From Marsupella aquatica (taxonomy: Eukaryota > Marchantiophyta): DNA of 64,000 bases. Positions 22,147-34,029 of this stretch are shown piece by piece (position 1 is the stretch's first letter; every line of letters starts with the position of its first letter). The translations under genes and the position numbers were made by a program. The stretch covers positions 22,444,001-22,508,000 of the forward strand of contig OZ316891.1 of NCBI GenBank assembly GCA_973895155.1. The letters run 5' to 3'. A model generated the notes under the pieces. It was not told where the DNA came from. It saw only the letters and a list, made by a program, of their open reading frames with translations, and searched no databases.

Positions 22147-24130
22147 CGGGTGCTTATAACCAACCCTACCACCATTGCCAAATTTGGTGGATAGAGGTTA
22201 TTAAAGTAAGTCAATAATATTCTCAAGAAAATAACAAAAAGAGCATTATTTTGCTCTCCCCAAACCCAGAGGACCAAGGCATTTTAAGAGATTGAAACTA
22301 GATATTGATATATCATGAATATAGCTCTACTATCAGCAAAGCAACATTTATTCTCACCATGCATTGAAGGGTAACCTTTATTTAGAAATAGCTAGTCCAC
22401 AAACAGCATTACATGGCACCCACAAGGGGGATACGCCTATATCCTGGACACCTTTATTAAAACATAGAAAACGTCATCTGGACAATGTCTAGGAAGAAAC
22501 TGCAATGGACATAGAACCTGGTACCCTAAGAGCATCCTCCCTGGTGAGGATATGTATATGGCCATATTTTGGGCCCCTACATGGCCCATTGCATTTTCTT
22601 GGCTCTTAGATGGGACATTGTGAACTGTCCAATTTTGAACAATTGCCAGCACACGGTGGATTGCACTATCTCATTAGACGATAGGGTAACAAAGGGTCAT
22701 CATGGTCATTGAACTGATAGTTAAAGGTTGCCGGGCCTGGAAATTATAAATTACTTCCCATTCTAGAAACAAAAGCTGGATGGACCAATACATTGTCCCT
22801 GCCTATCCCCGTGGACTGTGTAAAGAGATCTTCACTTTATACCAAAAAGAAAAGGAACTGGTCACACAGCAGTTGACTACTTTGATTAATTTGGGGAGAA
22901 AGTGGTCAAGAGGTCATGGTGATCCTGAGTAATGGCAGGATATCTTGCTGTCATTTAGGTTCAAGGCCGCCAAGTTATCAAGATACCAAGGAAACTGGCT
23001 CGACAATGTAATATAACCGACTGCAAACAGCGAGAAGACCGTTTACAGGTCACATTTCAATCAAGTGTAAATAGTGTTATCTGAGTCAGTTTAAATGTTC
23101 TGAGCAAGTCCATCCAAGATTTGCCAATCCATCTGGGCTTCAGAGACAAAGTGGAGGGTCCATCCGGGCTTTAGTTTCCCCCATTCTAAGAAATAAATTA
23201 TTAAATATGGCCCACATAATCCACATGATTTCTTGAAATGAATAATAATTTCTTGTGAGATACTATCTCATAATCCTTGCGTTTCAGCATGTGCACTAGT
23301 TTGAGAGGCAATTATGGATAATGGCTTCGATGGGGAAGCCAAGCACACGAGGAGCTAAGTGTGGATACATTTGGTATACAACCTCATATGTTTAATCCAT
23401 CATTCACTATCATGACTACCCATGTACAGAAGGTTTAAATGGCTTGATCATGTGAACCTCTCACTTTGGATCTTGTTGGCCTTATGCTGGCCTTTCTTTA
23501 TCCTTTCATGTTTCCGTACTCTCATAATTTTTTAATTTCCTTTTCTTCTCTTTTTAATTGTGCTAACTGGGACCAAATGATATATTGTACTTTATTTGTA
23601 GGGGCCAAATAAAGTACAATAAAGTAAAAGCAAAAGAGGTCTGGAAAATAAAGTAAAAAGCAAAAGGGATCCTGAAGCGACATGAAATATTAAAAAAACT
23701 CAAATAAGATGCAAAAGCACCAAGATTCGGTTTGGCGACTTTTGTTCTTTTGCCGTGGCAGTGTTACAGATACCAAGACTCCTCAACATCTGGAGCATCG
23801 CCATGGATTAACATGGCAAGCAAGGAAAGAATCAATTTCAACAAGAGTTGACAGATTTCTGAAAGGTACCGTACTTTGTACTTCGAAACCAATTACTGAA
23901 CCTAGTTTTTGCATTCATCGTAGTCCCTCTCACTAGCACCTCCGGGAGAGTGATCTTCCTGCCCGAAGTTGGGTAGGCTCACCTCATCCTCGTGATTGAA
24001 TTACTGAGAAGCAAGTTCACCGACATCTTAGACTGGCTGATTACCATTCATGCAGAATATCAGATACCATGAAATAGACGACGTAGATTGGTCCCCTATG
24101 TGGAAGTGACGATAATGGAGTAATATAGTT

Positions 24131-24178
<48 letters not shown>

Positions 24179-24222
24179 GAGAAGAAGGAAAGCATCCCAG
24201 GCGGAGACCCCTTGGAGTGAAG
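22147..24222. other. Intergenic region before xylulokinase
   Basis: AT-rich sequence without a credible gene. A TC microsatellite sits at 24135-24173, about 50 bp before the xylulokinase start, probably in its 5' UTR or core promoter. Confidence 0.4.
24135..24173 (+). repeat. (TC)n microsatellite upstream of xylulokinase
   Basis: About nineteen TC dinucleotides, uninterrupted, lie roughly 50 bp before the start codon. CT-rich tracts are common near plant transcription starts. Confidence 0.9.
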
Positions 24223-27200
24223 ATGGAGGAGGACATCCTATTTCTGGGATTCGATTGTTCAACGCAGTGAGTGATAATTTATGTACAAATGCCAATCCTC
24301 TCCCAGCGAGGAGACCCATATCATTCAACCAATTCTCTCTGTCTCTCAATTGGAATTTGGAGTTAGGAAGGAAATGTTAAATGTTCGTTTTATCTTCTCC
24401 TTCACTGAGCTCTCTGTGGTGTAAACTCATGCAGATCACTGAAAGTCACAGCACTGGACACCAAACTGAGACTGGTCGGCTATGAGAGTGTCCATTTCGA
24501 CTCCGAGCTGCCTCATTATGGAACCAAGGATGGGGTTCACCGAGATTCATCATCATGTAGTGGAAGAGTTTCCTGTCCACCTCTCATGTGGGTGGAAGCC
24601 TTAGAACTGCTGCTGAATAAATTGGCAAACTCTAACAAGTTTCCTTTGGAGAAAGTGAGAGCCATGTCGGGTAGTGCTCAGCAACATGGGAGCGTTTATT
24701 GGAGACAGGGTGCCCACGAGATGCTGCAATCTCTGAACCCATCTCACACACTGACTTCTCAACTAGAGCATGCATTCTCTCTGAACAACACGCCTATCTG
24801 GATGGACAGCAGCTCTACTGCACAATGTAGGTACATTGAAGAAGCACTCGGAGGTCCAAAGGCTCTAACTGAACTCACAGGGTCTCGTGCGCTGGAGAGG
24901 TATACTGGGCCACAAATCAAAAAGCTGTACCAGACCCAGGAGGATGTTTATAACAGGACTCAGAGAATCTCATTGATCAGCTCTTTTATGACTTGCCTTC
25001 TGATAGGGGACTACGCCAACATTGACTACACTGATGGGGCTGGGATGAGTCTCATGGACTTGAGGACTCACAAATGGGTGCCAACAGCTCTACAGGTCGA
25101 TCAGGACTCGTAGGGTAGTCAGCCATCTTTGAAACATGTTCAAGTCCCTTGCCAGAAGAAAGATCCCTGTTTTGCTAGTCTACTTACGTAGGGTTCAAAG
25201 ACGGTCCTCCTCTAGTTTGTCTCCGTGTATTGAAACGGTATGAAGTTCTTCAACTGTTGTTCAAAAGAGTAGTGATAAATTGAAAGCTCAAGGGAGGAGA
25301 ACAACACAGAGCAATGGCTGAAAAGTGGATTGCGTTGAAATGTATGCTTGCTTTGTTCAATAGGCCACGGCACCGAACCTAGAAGAGAAGCTGGGTAATT
25401 TGTCTGCTCCACATGCAGTAGCTGGCCGGCTTCACTCGTACTTCGTAAAAAAGTATGACTTCTGACAAATCGTGAACTTTCTAGGTGGATGGTATGAAAT
25501 GTCAGCATTTATAACATTACTAACATTTCTCAGTCCGCGCCGATACGGGCGTTACAATTGTACGAAAAAAGAATGAAGAATGCACTCCAACTGCACTTTG
25601 AATGCAGGTACAAGTTCAGTGAGCAATGTCGGGTCATACAATGGTCGGGGGACAATCCGAATAGCCTGGCAGGTAGTCCGCAAGAGCTTTCTCTGACATC
25701 GACATAAGAATAGATCAAGGGATTGAAAGTTGATTGATATGCTTCAGGAACTTCCTGTTGTGACGCTTCTTGTATGTCACTTAATATCTTGATTTTGGGG
25801 ATCTGCAGGATTGGCTTTGGAAAAGCCGGGAGATCTAGCAATAAGCTTGGGAACTAGCGACACAGTAAGTATTTGTGCAGCCCAGGAGTAAGAATTGGAG
25901 TACCATGTCGTTTAAAACAGTTAGGATCATTTGTGATGCTCTTTGATATAAGATCATTCCCTCACACAAAGCTCTTCACTTTACGGTCAAAATAACAGGA
26001 AATTTGTGAGTGGTGTCACCGCGAGAAATTGTTAAAAAAAAGAGCGGACGGATACATCATGATTTGCATTTGCTGCTGTGATTTAGCTCTTGTTAGCTGA
26101 GGGTGAAATTTTATCCTCCTCGTGATGCAGGTTTTCGGAGTTGTTAAGGATCCCCGGCCTGGATTCGACAGTCATATATTTCCTAATCCAGTGGACCCGA
26201 CAACCTTCATGTGCATGCTATGCTACAAAAATGGTTCACTTACACGGCAAGGTCAGATTCTCATGTTGATTTCACCCACGCATTCTCGTTCCTCACGCGT
26301 CTATCAGAAGATGTTGAAATCATGTCAGGTCCTTGGCAAAAATGTGTAATGACCTCTTTACGTATACTGTAATCAGGGCTGTCTCCTGACTCGTCAAACA
26401 AATACGTGCAGTATACCAGATGGAGACCACCATGTTTTAACATGAATATTCGTTGATCTAGCAGACATAAGGGATCGCTGTGCTGCTGGATCCTGGGAAA
26501 AATTCAATCATCTTCTGGATTGCAATCCTCCTCTAAATGGTACTGCTTAGTCCCAAAGACCGTAAGATTGCGTTTCAGACCCAGGAAACGTGATCAAGTT
26601 TCTTTCATGTTTCATCAAACCTTCCTTGTATCATCTTATTACTGATGTGGCACACCTTCGTGAAATTTGTAGGAGGAAGAATCGGCTTCTACTTCAAAGA
26701 ACCAGAAGCACTTCCTCCGATGCCAGGTCCAATAGCAACTTACCTTTATCTCTAGACTATAGCGTAGAGACTAAACCTTTCGTAGATTTGGGAACACAGA
26801 AGGTTCTAATTTTAGAATGCGAGACAAGATTTCATGATTCTCAATACTTCAAAGGAAGGACTGAGAACCTGTCTATCAATTAAAATCTTGCGGTTGGTAC
26901 ACACCAACTTTCATGTGTTTCTTATTCATGAGAATTGAATCATACTCTGGAATGCGTGTTGGGCCAGTTGGTGCAGAGAGACTTTGGTAGGTAGGTATTA
27001 ACCATGAGAGTTGAGATGTAAATTGAAGTACTTCTCTGTGTAGTGGGTGTCCATCGATTCTTTCTTGGCGGTCCTGAAGGGGAGCCTATCAAAGTGCCCG
27101 ACTTCAATGACTCTACAGAGGTGAGGGTGTGTGATAATCTCAAAGACTCGCTCGAATGAACATGATACGAAAATGACGCTGATTGCCATACCCGGAGATT

Positions 27201-27803
27201 GCTAATCAGGAACTTGGACAGTGATATTCATAATAGGTTCCTGGTGCAGGTGAGGGCTGTTGTTGAGGGCCAATTCCTCGCAATGAGAGCTCATGCCAAC
27301 AGATGTGGAATGCCTCCTCCTGACCGAATCATTGCAACCGGGGGAGCGTCTGCTAATCTACACCTACTGAGAGTTATGGCTGATGTTTTTGGATGTAATA
27401 TTTACACAGCGGATAATCCAGGTATTTCGCATTCGTGCAGAGTGCTGTGAGTACATCTCCAGCGCTTCCAATTTATTATTCATGTATTGATTCCAACGGC
27501 GTTTGACATTTAAGTTTCCTAAACTCATCTTTCTCGCTAACCAGCGGGGTGACTGGATGATTTTGTGCTGCAGACTCGGCATCTCTTGGAGCGGCACTTC
27601 GAGCTGGTCATGGATACATCCATGGGAACGATCCAGAATTTACTTTTTCAAAGCTCTTGGGATACGCCACTGAGGAGAGCGCAACTCATTGTAGGCTCGC
27701 AGTACCTGCTACGAGAAATGGCTTGCAGAATCAGTATGGACTACTAGCAGCGAAACGACTGGCGCTAGAGAGCATGCTTTTGCAACAATACGGATACCGA
27801 TGA
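24223..27803 (+). CDS. XK2: Xylulose kinase, cytosolic XK-2 type
   Basis: Eleven exons join in phase to 547 residues: 24223-24266, 24435-25095, 25364-25452, 25608-25672, 25809-25864, 26131-26251, 26465-26539, 26673-26726, 27044-27120, 27250-27421 and 27574-27803. Arabidopsis XK-2 is of similar length. The protein is a FGGY carbohydrate kinase that phosphorylates D-xylulose with ATP, feeding xylulose 5-phosphate into the pentose phosphate pathway. Visible motifs are the N-terminal phosphate loop LFLGFDCSTQSLK, SGSAQQHGSVYW, NTPIWMDSSSTAQC, LTGSRALERYTGPQIKKLY, QWSGDNPNSLAG (Asp280, the expected catalytic base), GDLAISLGTSDT and RIIATGGASANLHLL. There is no signal or transit peptide, fitting the cytosolic XK-2 branch and not the plastid XK-1 branch. 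All introns are GT-AG. Confidence 0.95.
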
Positions 27804-28163
27804 ATCGCTATCAAGTTATTCATAATAAGTAAATCTCAAATCTGGCCTGAGAGGAGAGCGCAATAGTAGATTACTACTGAAATAAATCAACGTGGATCTG
27901 AGTTGTATATGACCATCAAAAGTGACAACTGGTAATACGTTTTAGAATCATGATACGCTTTGTGTAAGTCAAAATTGGTAGTCAATATTGTTTCTGAATT
28001 GTGTATACCTTCATCATGCCACGCTTTGCTTTGTCACACAGAATATGCAAACGACGTAGAGGACTTGTCGAGAGTACCGGAAATTACCACACAACTGCAT
28101 ATTTACCCTACGCGGTACCAGGAATCTCTCCTCGATGGAAATGACTGATGAATGCCCCAGAGA

Positions 28164-28350
28164 TACCAATCATAAAGTGAAAACAGCTTTCCACCCTTCA
28201 GACGTCAGCTGCGGTCATAGACTCCTCTAAATCTGATAGACCCGAGAACTGATGTCACCAATCATAAAAGTGCAAACAGTTTGCCACCCCTTACGTGTCA
28301 GCTGAGGTCACAGATTCGTCTATTTCTTATAGGCCCGTGAACTGATGTCC
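28164..28350 (+). repeat. 93-bp tandem duplication
   Basis: Two diverged copies begin ACCAATCATAAA at 28164 and 28257 and end GAACTGATGTC. They share CGTCAGCTG and CCACCC between. Confidence 0.7.
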
Positions 28351-28440
28351 AGTCAGAAATCTGTCAAAACGTTTCTTGGTGACAGGTGATTCTCAAGATT
28401 TCATGTTATTGTTTACAGTCGTCACTCCAAGTTGTCATAT

Positions 28441-28570
28441 CTTCATCTTTCAGGAGCATCATGAAGATTGGATGGATTTTCATCTCTTCTTCTTTCAACA
28501 GCATCGTGAAAGTTAGGAAGGGTTTCGATTTCTTCATCTTTCAGCAGCACCGAGAAAGATTGGATGGTTG
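28441..28570 (+). repeat. Three imperfect ~45-bp units
   Basis: CAGGAGCATCATGAAG (28451), CAACAGCATCGTGAAAG (28497) and CAGCAGCACCGAGAAAG (28542) each follow TTCATCTTT- or TTCTTT-type tracts, giving a period of 45-46 bp. Confidence 0.6.
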
Positions 28571-29059
28571 CGATTCTTCCTGCAGAAGCATTCATAGTTT
28601 CTAAGATAACATACACTGGCAGGAAGTCTCGCGCAGGTGACGGAGGTGGGGTTGACTAAAGCTCAGAAACATTTTGCGAATTCAAAGATCGTGTACTGGA
28701 TACAGCCCTTTTCGCAGAACTTCGAGTTCATTTCGGGAAAATGCGCCCTGAATTGCTCGGATCAAACTTCCAGTCAAATTTATGTTCTCATTACACTTCC
28801 AGAAGGTCACTCAGTTAAAAGACCATGCAGATGATGCGTATAATTCCTCGCCCTTGTGTGCATACATTCTACATTTCTTTACCTTCCATGTAAAATATTG
28901 ACGTTCTCCAAGATTTGCTGACGGATGTTTCTAAGACGTTCTATTGCCTTCATCAATAAATGGTCCCGAATACAGCAGAACTTGGTATTCTTTCAGTATA
29001 CATTAGAATCACAAAATACTCAGGTCCATGTTCTCCTCGGTAGTAGGCAGCTCGCATCA

Positions 29060-31027
29060 TTACCAAAAGTCCCCACAAGAGCAAATGCCATCCTTGAAAT
29101 GATGAAAACGGCTTGCATCTCTCACAATGATTTCTCTCTGCGTTAATTTTGCTATGAATTTGGTAGCACTGTGACAATCACCACAAACCCTTAGATTTTT
29201 TATGATACGGATGGGAGTCCCGGGAGAGCTGTTCATAAGACCAAATGCGATGGCTAGTTTTTCGCTATGTTGCCATAAGCGAGCTATCTTCTCTTCTTCC
29301 TCTATATCATATAATACGAAGGTGGTGTCTGGTACATACCCTGCCTCCTTCATCACACTTGACAATCGAGTTAGTTCTGCACGGATTTCAGTAATCTGAG
29401 GATGTTCTTGATCATTGGAGACAAATGAATGCATCTCTCTGTTGACCTCAATCCAGGTGCAGCCAGGCCCTTTCTTTACACCACTCTCTGACTTCATTTG
29501 TTGAATTTTCGCTCTGCTGTCCCACTTGCCAGCAGCAGCATAAATGTTTGATAGGGTAACATAGCCTGATGCATCTCTCGGTCCTGATTCAAGAGCTTGT
29601 TTTGCAATGCGCTCTGCCATTTCTACATTTCCATGAATTCTACAGGCACCTAGCAAAGATGACCATACTGAAGGACTTGGCTCACACGACATAGTCTTGA
29701 TCATATTTTCTGCCTCTTCCAGACGACCTGCACGGCCAAGAAGATCAACCATGCAGGCAAAGTGCTCTACTGTTGCTGGAATACCATGTACAAATTGCAT
29801 GGCTTGAAAGCATTCCAAACCTTTCTCCACTAGACCTGCATGGCTACAAGCTGACAGAAGACAAACAAAAGTAACCATATCCATCTCCGCGCCTTCATGC
29901 TGCATCTGCTCAAAAAGCTCGAAAGCTTCCTTGGCACACCCATGCATGGCATATCCTCCAAGCATGGCACTCCAGGAGATCACATTACGAGTGATCATCT
30001 TGTCAAATACCCTCCTTGCCTCCTCTATACTACCACATTTGGCATACATGTCAACAAGGCTACTTGCAATAGAGATATCAGACTCAAAACCATGGAGCAT
30101 GATCTGCTTGTGCACACTCCTGCCTTCTTCAAGAGCTGCTACACTGGCACAAGCACTGAGAGCCCCAAGAAAAGTCACCAAATTGGGATCAACTGGTTCT
30201 CCTTGCATCTCCCTATACAACTTCAAGGCTTTATGCCCTTGTCCACATTTCACAAGTCCCAGAATCATGGCATTCCAAGCACTGGCGTCGCGTACTGGCA
30301 TTTTGTTAAACACACTCCAGGCATCCTCTATGCTCCCACATTTGGTGTACATATCAACCAGGCTACTCCCCACAAAGAAATCAAACTCACAACCTCTTTC
30401 AATGGTCTGTGCATGTACCCGCCTGCCTTCTTTTAGAGCCAAAGCCCCAACACTGGCACATGCATTAAGCAACCCCACAAACGTCACAGGGGTTGGTTCG
30501 ATTTTTTCCCTCTGCATAAGCCAAGAAAGTTGCAGGGCCTTCATCCCTTGCCGACATTTCACAAAACCCACAATCATGGCAGTCCAAGAGACCACATTGC
30601 GAACAGGCATCTTGCTGAACACCTTCCATGCATCCTCTATGCTTCCACATTTGGCGTACATGTCCACCAGGCTTGTCGCAACAAAGACATCGGATTCGTA
30701 ACCACTTGTGATGATCTGTGCATGAAGCTGTCTGCCTTTCTCCAGAGATGCTAAACTGGCGCATGCATTGAGCACAGGAACAAAGGTATACTTATCTGGG
30801 TTCATGCCCTCTTCTTGCATTTTTTGAAAAAGTCCCAGTGTCCTTTTGTACTCCCCGTCTTCCACACATTTTGAAAGCTTTGTATTCCAAGAAAAAGGAT
30901 TCCGTTGAACAGTTCCTGGTGTAATACTAGACAGCTCTGCCTCCACCCATGGGGGATTCAATCTATGAGTGAGCCAGAGTGCAGCTTCTGTCTTCTTGTG
31001 CTTGAAATCTGGATAACTTCTGTTCAT
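29060..31027 (-). CDS. PLS-class pentatricopeptide repeat protein with DYW deaminase domain
   Basis: This long exon encodes 655 residues. After a short N-terminal segment (1-40, see the upstream PDF exon) come consecutive PPR motifs from about residue 45, with recurring VDMYAKCGSIEDAW, NACASVxAL and VVSWTAMI wording. E/E+ motifs follow, and the last 135 or so residues form a DYW domain: the PG-box region (GCTWIEVNREMHSFVSNDQE), the zinc-binding deaminase signature HSE at 587-589 with CGDC at 615-618, and a CSCGDFW terminus, in which F replaces the usual Y. Such proteins bind organellar transcripts and convert specific C to U. The ATG at 31025-31027 lies directly behind a splice acceptor (CCCCAG), so translation more probably enters from an upstream exon. 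The target site cannot be told from sequence. Confidence 0.93.
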   Translation of the reverse strand: MNRSYPDFKHKKTEAALWLTHRLNPPWVEAELSSITPGTVQRNPFSWNTKLSKCVEDGEYKRTLGLFQKMQEEGMNPDKYTFVPVLNACASLASLEKGRQLHAQIITSGYESDVFVATSLVDMYAKCGSIEDAWKVFSKMPVRNVVSWTAMIVGFVKCRQGMKALQLSWLMQREKIEPTPVTFVGLLNACASVGALALKEGRRVHAQTIERGCEFDFFVGSSLVDMYTKCGSIEDAWSVFNKMPVRDASAWNAMILGLVKCGQGHKALKLYREMQGEPVDPNLVTFLGALSACASVAALEEGRSVHKQIMLHGFESDISIASSLVDMYAKCGSIEEARRVFDKMITRNVISWSAMLGGYAMHGCAKEAFELFEQMQHEGAEMDMVTFVCLLSACSHAGLVEKGLECFQAMQFVHGIPATVEHFACMVDLLGRAGRLEEAENMIKTMSCEPSPSVWSSLLGACRIHGNVEMAERIAKQALESGPRDASGYVTLSNIYAAAGKWDSRAKIQQMKSESGVKKGPGCTWIEVNREMHSFVSNDQEHPQITEIRAELTRLSSVMKEAGYVPDTTFVLYDIEEEEKIARLWQHSEKLAIAFGLMNSSPGTPIRIIKNLRVCGDCHSATKFIAKLTQREIIVRDASRFHHFKDGICSCGDFW

Positions 31028-31173
31028 CTGGGGACCAAAAATTTAATTCATCTCATCAACGAGCAGTCTTAGCAGCATGGAATAATCAAGACTAGAAGAA
31101 ATTTAACATAGTTCATCGAAACCAAACCCTGGCTTGATTACTGTCAATGGTTAAGGCTCTCGTGACAATCTAC

Positions 31174-31259
31174 CTTCTCTGACCTATGATCCCACCACTG
31201 CAAAGGATCTGAAAAGAACTCCCGCCAAAGGTTCTCAACATGTCTTTTCTGACCAACTT
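31174..31259 (-). CDS. Upstream exon encoding the first half of an OSB-type PDF motif
   Basis: An 86-base exon bounded by GCGCAG and GAGAAG|GTAGATTG reads VGQKRHVENLWREFFSDPLQ followed by WWDHRSEK. Spliced in phase to 31027 it continues MNRSYPDFKHKKTEAALWLT and HRLNPPWVEAEL. LWxxFFxxPxxWWDxR...YPDFKHKxTxEALW is the PDF motif of plant organellar single-stranded-DNA-binding (OSB) proteins, known from family knowledge. The combined gene would therefore encode a PDF motif fused to PPR-DYW. Two bases at the exon's 5' end belong to a codon split with a further upstream exon that I could not identify, so the OB-fold that normally precedes this motif is not demonstrated. Confidence 0.7.
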
Positions 31260-31365
31260 CTGCGCACACAATAAAGGAGCAAGCAGATTTAGGGTTGAAA
31301 GTAGCCCACATAAGGAATCTCAAGGGGAGGGCCATGTAACAAATTCGCTGTTCGTTACCTGACAA

Positions 31366-32549
31366 ATAATGAACTTTACAAAGTTATTACACATTGACAT
31401 CGACTGGTGGTTGAACATTCCTTTCATTCATTCAAAGAACTAGAGCTGCTCCTCCGACACTAATTTCCAAGACGAACTTCCTTGAAATACCGGTCCACTC
31501 TCAAGGGGGAATTTTTTCCAGTCTACGACTCAGCCCACAGACAACAACTTCAATCCAGTGCAAATGTTACCTTTTGTCCTCATTGTGGAGTTTGATCTTG
31601 GGAAGCCCGCCTGTCCCCTTGAGAACATAGAAAATGTCCCATGCAACCTACCGGTAGCCATGGCAATGTCAGGGACAAAGGCCCACCTCGCGTGCTCAAT
31701 TAATGGCCAAAACAACGATGGAAGTGAAAGACGATTGACTAAAGACAAGATCCAGTAACATGAATCGGTACTGTACTGCATTCAGCGAGCACGAGGGAGA
31801 ATTGGACCAGAAGGGTGGTGCACGAAAGCCCAAATTGCTAGCCAGCCAGAAAGCCTGCCAATTTGCCACGAGGTGTCATGAGCTCCACCTATCAAATTTC
31901 TTTAAATTCAATTGCTTAATATATTGATACCTCAATCATCAGTACACGCCCGGCGATCTTCCCTTCCCTTCCCTTCCCTTCCCTTCCCTTCCCTTCCCTT
32001 CCCTTCCAAATGTTCACTTAATGTACCACTCCCGAAGAGTGCAGCAGAAACGCATAGAGCCGCAGCAGCAGCAGCAGCAGTGCTGCTATTGTTGTGGTGA
32101 ATTATTCCACCACTGTAAAATATCATGAGTATCAGATACTGACATTTCCCTTAGGAAAGGGTTCACCCAAAAGATACAAGGCACTACATCAACTCTAAAA
32201 AACTGCTATTCAAAGACCTGTTTCTAAGGACGTGTCTGAGAACACGGACGAAAAACCCTATAATTGTAGAGTAACAACTAAGAAATCCGACAAATCTCAG
32301 AAAGCTAGAACAACACAGAAGTGAACAAACAGTTCAGGCCACAAACTGCAATGCCACCATAAGTGGCAGGGGAGACAAGTGAGTAGCCAGTTGTCGCCAC
32401 AATGCCAACCAGTTACAAAATCAAAATTAATCCTAACACAGCGACATAAGAGTGTAAATGGTGGCAATGACGACCGCAATGAGTATCAACGGACCAGAAT
32501 GTCCACTCACCATCATCAACAGCAGTGGAACTGGGCCAACCCATGGGCA
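31366..32549 (-). other. Upstream part of the PDF/PPR locus, exons unresolved
   Basis: If the PDF exon belongs to a longer gene, its 5' exons must lie here. Short open stretches with splice-like borders occur (for example 31580-31650 on the minus strand), but none gives a recognisable OB-fold. A CCCTT microsatellite (31958-32007) and a CAG run (about 32060-32080) are present. Confidence 0.3.
31958..32007 (+). repeat. (CCCTT)n microsatellite
   Basis: About ten perfect copies of the pentanucleotide CCCTT. It would be intronic or intergenic in the PDF/PPR locus. Confidence 0.9.
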
Positions 32550-32912
32550 TCACCACTGCCATAATCTCTCTTTCACTAGTCGGGTCCGACCAAGGACCAA
32601 ATGACTTTTCGGGTTTCTTCCCAGTCCGGATGAATCCAAAACGAGCCCCCCGGAAAGAACGGTAACCAATCCGAACCAGCACTCTGAATGCGAATTTCTT
32701 TCAATGGCTGTTCTGTTCCGGTAACTGGGAGCACTGCTCTCAGCAGCAGCAGCAGCAGCCTCATCCACGGTATCCTCCCTTCCGGATGATTTTCCCGAAT
32801 AGCTCCGTTTGCTGCTGTTGCTCCATGGTAACCCTAAACTGCTAACCACTCTACTCTTGGCTAATGAGAGCCCACCACTGAATCTCCACAATCCCCGAGA
32901 CCTTACTGCCAT
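32550..32912 (-). CDS. Possible first exon with organelle-targeting-like N-terminus
   Basis: From the ATG at 32912 the frame reads MAVRSRGLWRFSGGLSLAKS and continues Arg/Ser-rich without acidic residues to about residue 45 (KRSYSGKSS), then becomes Ala-rich, encoded by a CAG run. This composition resembles a mitochondrial or plastid presequence. A further in-frame Met lies upstream at 33029. The frame stops at 32550 without any known domain, so if real it probably ends earlier at a splice donor. It lies on the same strand 1.65 kb upstream of the PDF exon and could be the targeting exon of that gene. It could also be chance. Confidence 0.3.
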   Translation of the reverse strand: MAVRSRGLWRFSGGLSLAKSRVVSSLGLPWSNSSKRSYSGKSSGREDTVDEAAAAAAESSAPSYRNRTAIERNSHSECWFGLVTVLSGGLVLDSSGLGRNPKSHLVLGRTRLVKERLWQW

Positions 32913-33581
32913 CAGACTCCTCCACTCTTGCTGTTTTTTGCTTCTCTCCAATCCAATCCTCTGATGTCCCCTCCTCTTTCCTAGCCAACAGAAGCAGGAC
33001 AGCCGATTAAACTTGCAGCTCGATTCCACTACACAAAAATTGCCTCATCCTTCACCAGATTCTCGGAACCCCACACGATGGATTTTTCAATCCACTACTC
33101 TGATCCTCCTCCTATCCAACAACAGCCTCCTCCTAACAGGCGATCACTCCTCCAGCTCAAATCCATTACCACATAAACTCCCTTGTCTTTCAGCAACTTC
33201 ACATTTCCCAACACGATTGATTCTTCAGCTGATCCTGCCACCTTCCCTTCCTTGAGCATGCTGATCCTTTGGCCCAGACTTGAATTCCACCTCCGACTGC
33301 TTATTAGTACAAAACGATTCTCTATTCCCATTGCCCTCTGAAGCATTTGCACGAATTGGTAGAGTTAAGCTCTGTACCGAGACTCCATAAGCTGGTAGTG
33401 TGTTGCCGGTAGTCATCAAAACCATGGAACCTACTACTAGTGAAGTGGGAGGGGGGGACTGGATCAGGTAACGAACCCTCACATATCAGTCCTGGAACCT
33501 GAAGGCAATCCCAGTAACATCATGTTTTGCCTCTCAAACTGAACATTTTATTGAGCAAAAAATAGTCAAATAGTAGGCCTA

Positions 33582-33617
33582 TGTGTGTGTGTGTGTGTTG
33601 GGGGGGGGGGGGGGGGG
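33582..33617 (+). repeat. (GT)n followed by an 18-base G tract
   Basis: A GT dinucleotide run of about eight copies passes directly into G18 (33600-33617). Such tracts are prone to length error in sequencing. Confidence 0.85.
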
Positions 33618-34029
33618 CGCAGGCATAGAGGGGCGTGGTAACTGCACATCAAAAAGCCACAGCCAGATACACAGAAGGAACACCGCTCATTGATGTAAAC
33701 AAACGACCAGGTTTATAGAGGTACTTGCCCCGACTACCCGTTCGTTGAACATGAATAGCCAAGAGAACAATAAAAGTGTCACCAAAGTATATTTCCTATT
33801 CGCATTATTTGAATGTTGATGAAATGATGAAAAACTATCACGCATGTCATCATTTTAATAATCATACATAACATACCATTCTTCTCTCTATATACATTTC
33901 TCTTTCTATGCAAGTGTGTTATTTGAATGTAAATAGAAATCATAAGAGAAAGTGTGCATGATAATTATCATTTGACATACATCATAGTCATAAGTTTTCC
34001 ATTCACATGATGGGCCATGAAGTTACGAT

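Larger units (their letters stand above)
27804..29059. other. Intergenic region with two small tandem repeats
   Basis: The two flanking genes are convergent here. A 93-bp duplication lies at 28164-28350, and three units of about 45 bp with core CAGCAGCATCGTGAAAG lie at 28441-28570. No gene is visible. Confidence 0.45.

Noticed and set aside
29931-30701. Long + strand frame (256 codons)
   Set aside because: It is antisense to the PPR repeats; repeated PPR codons keep the opposite strand open. No domain in it.
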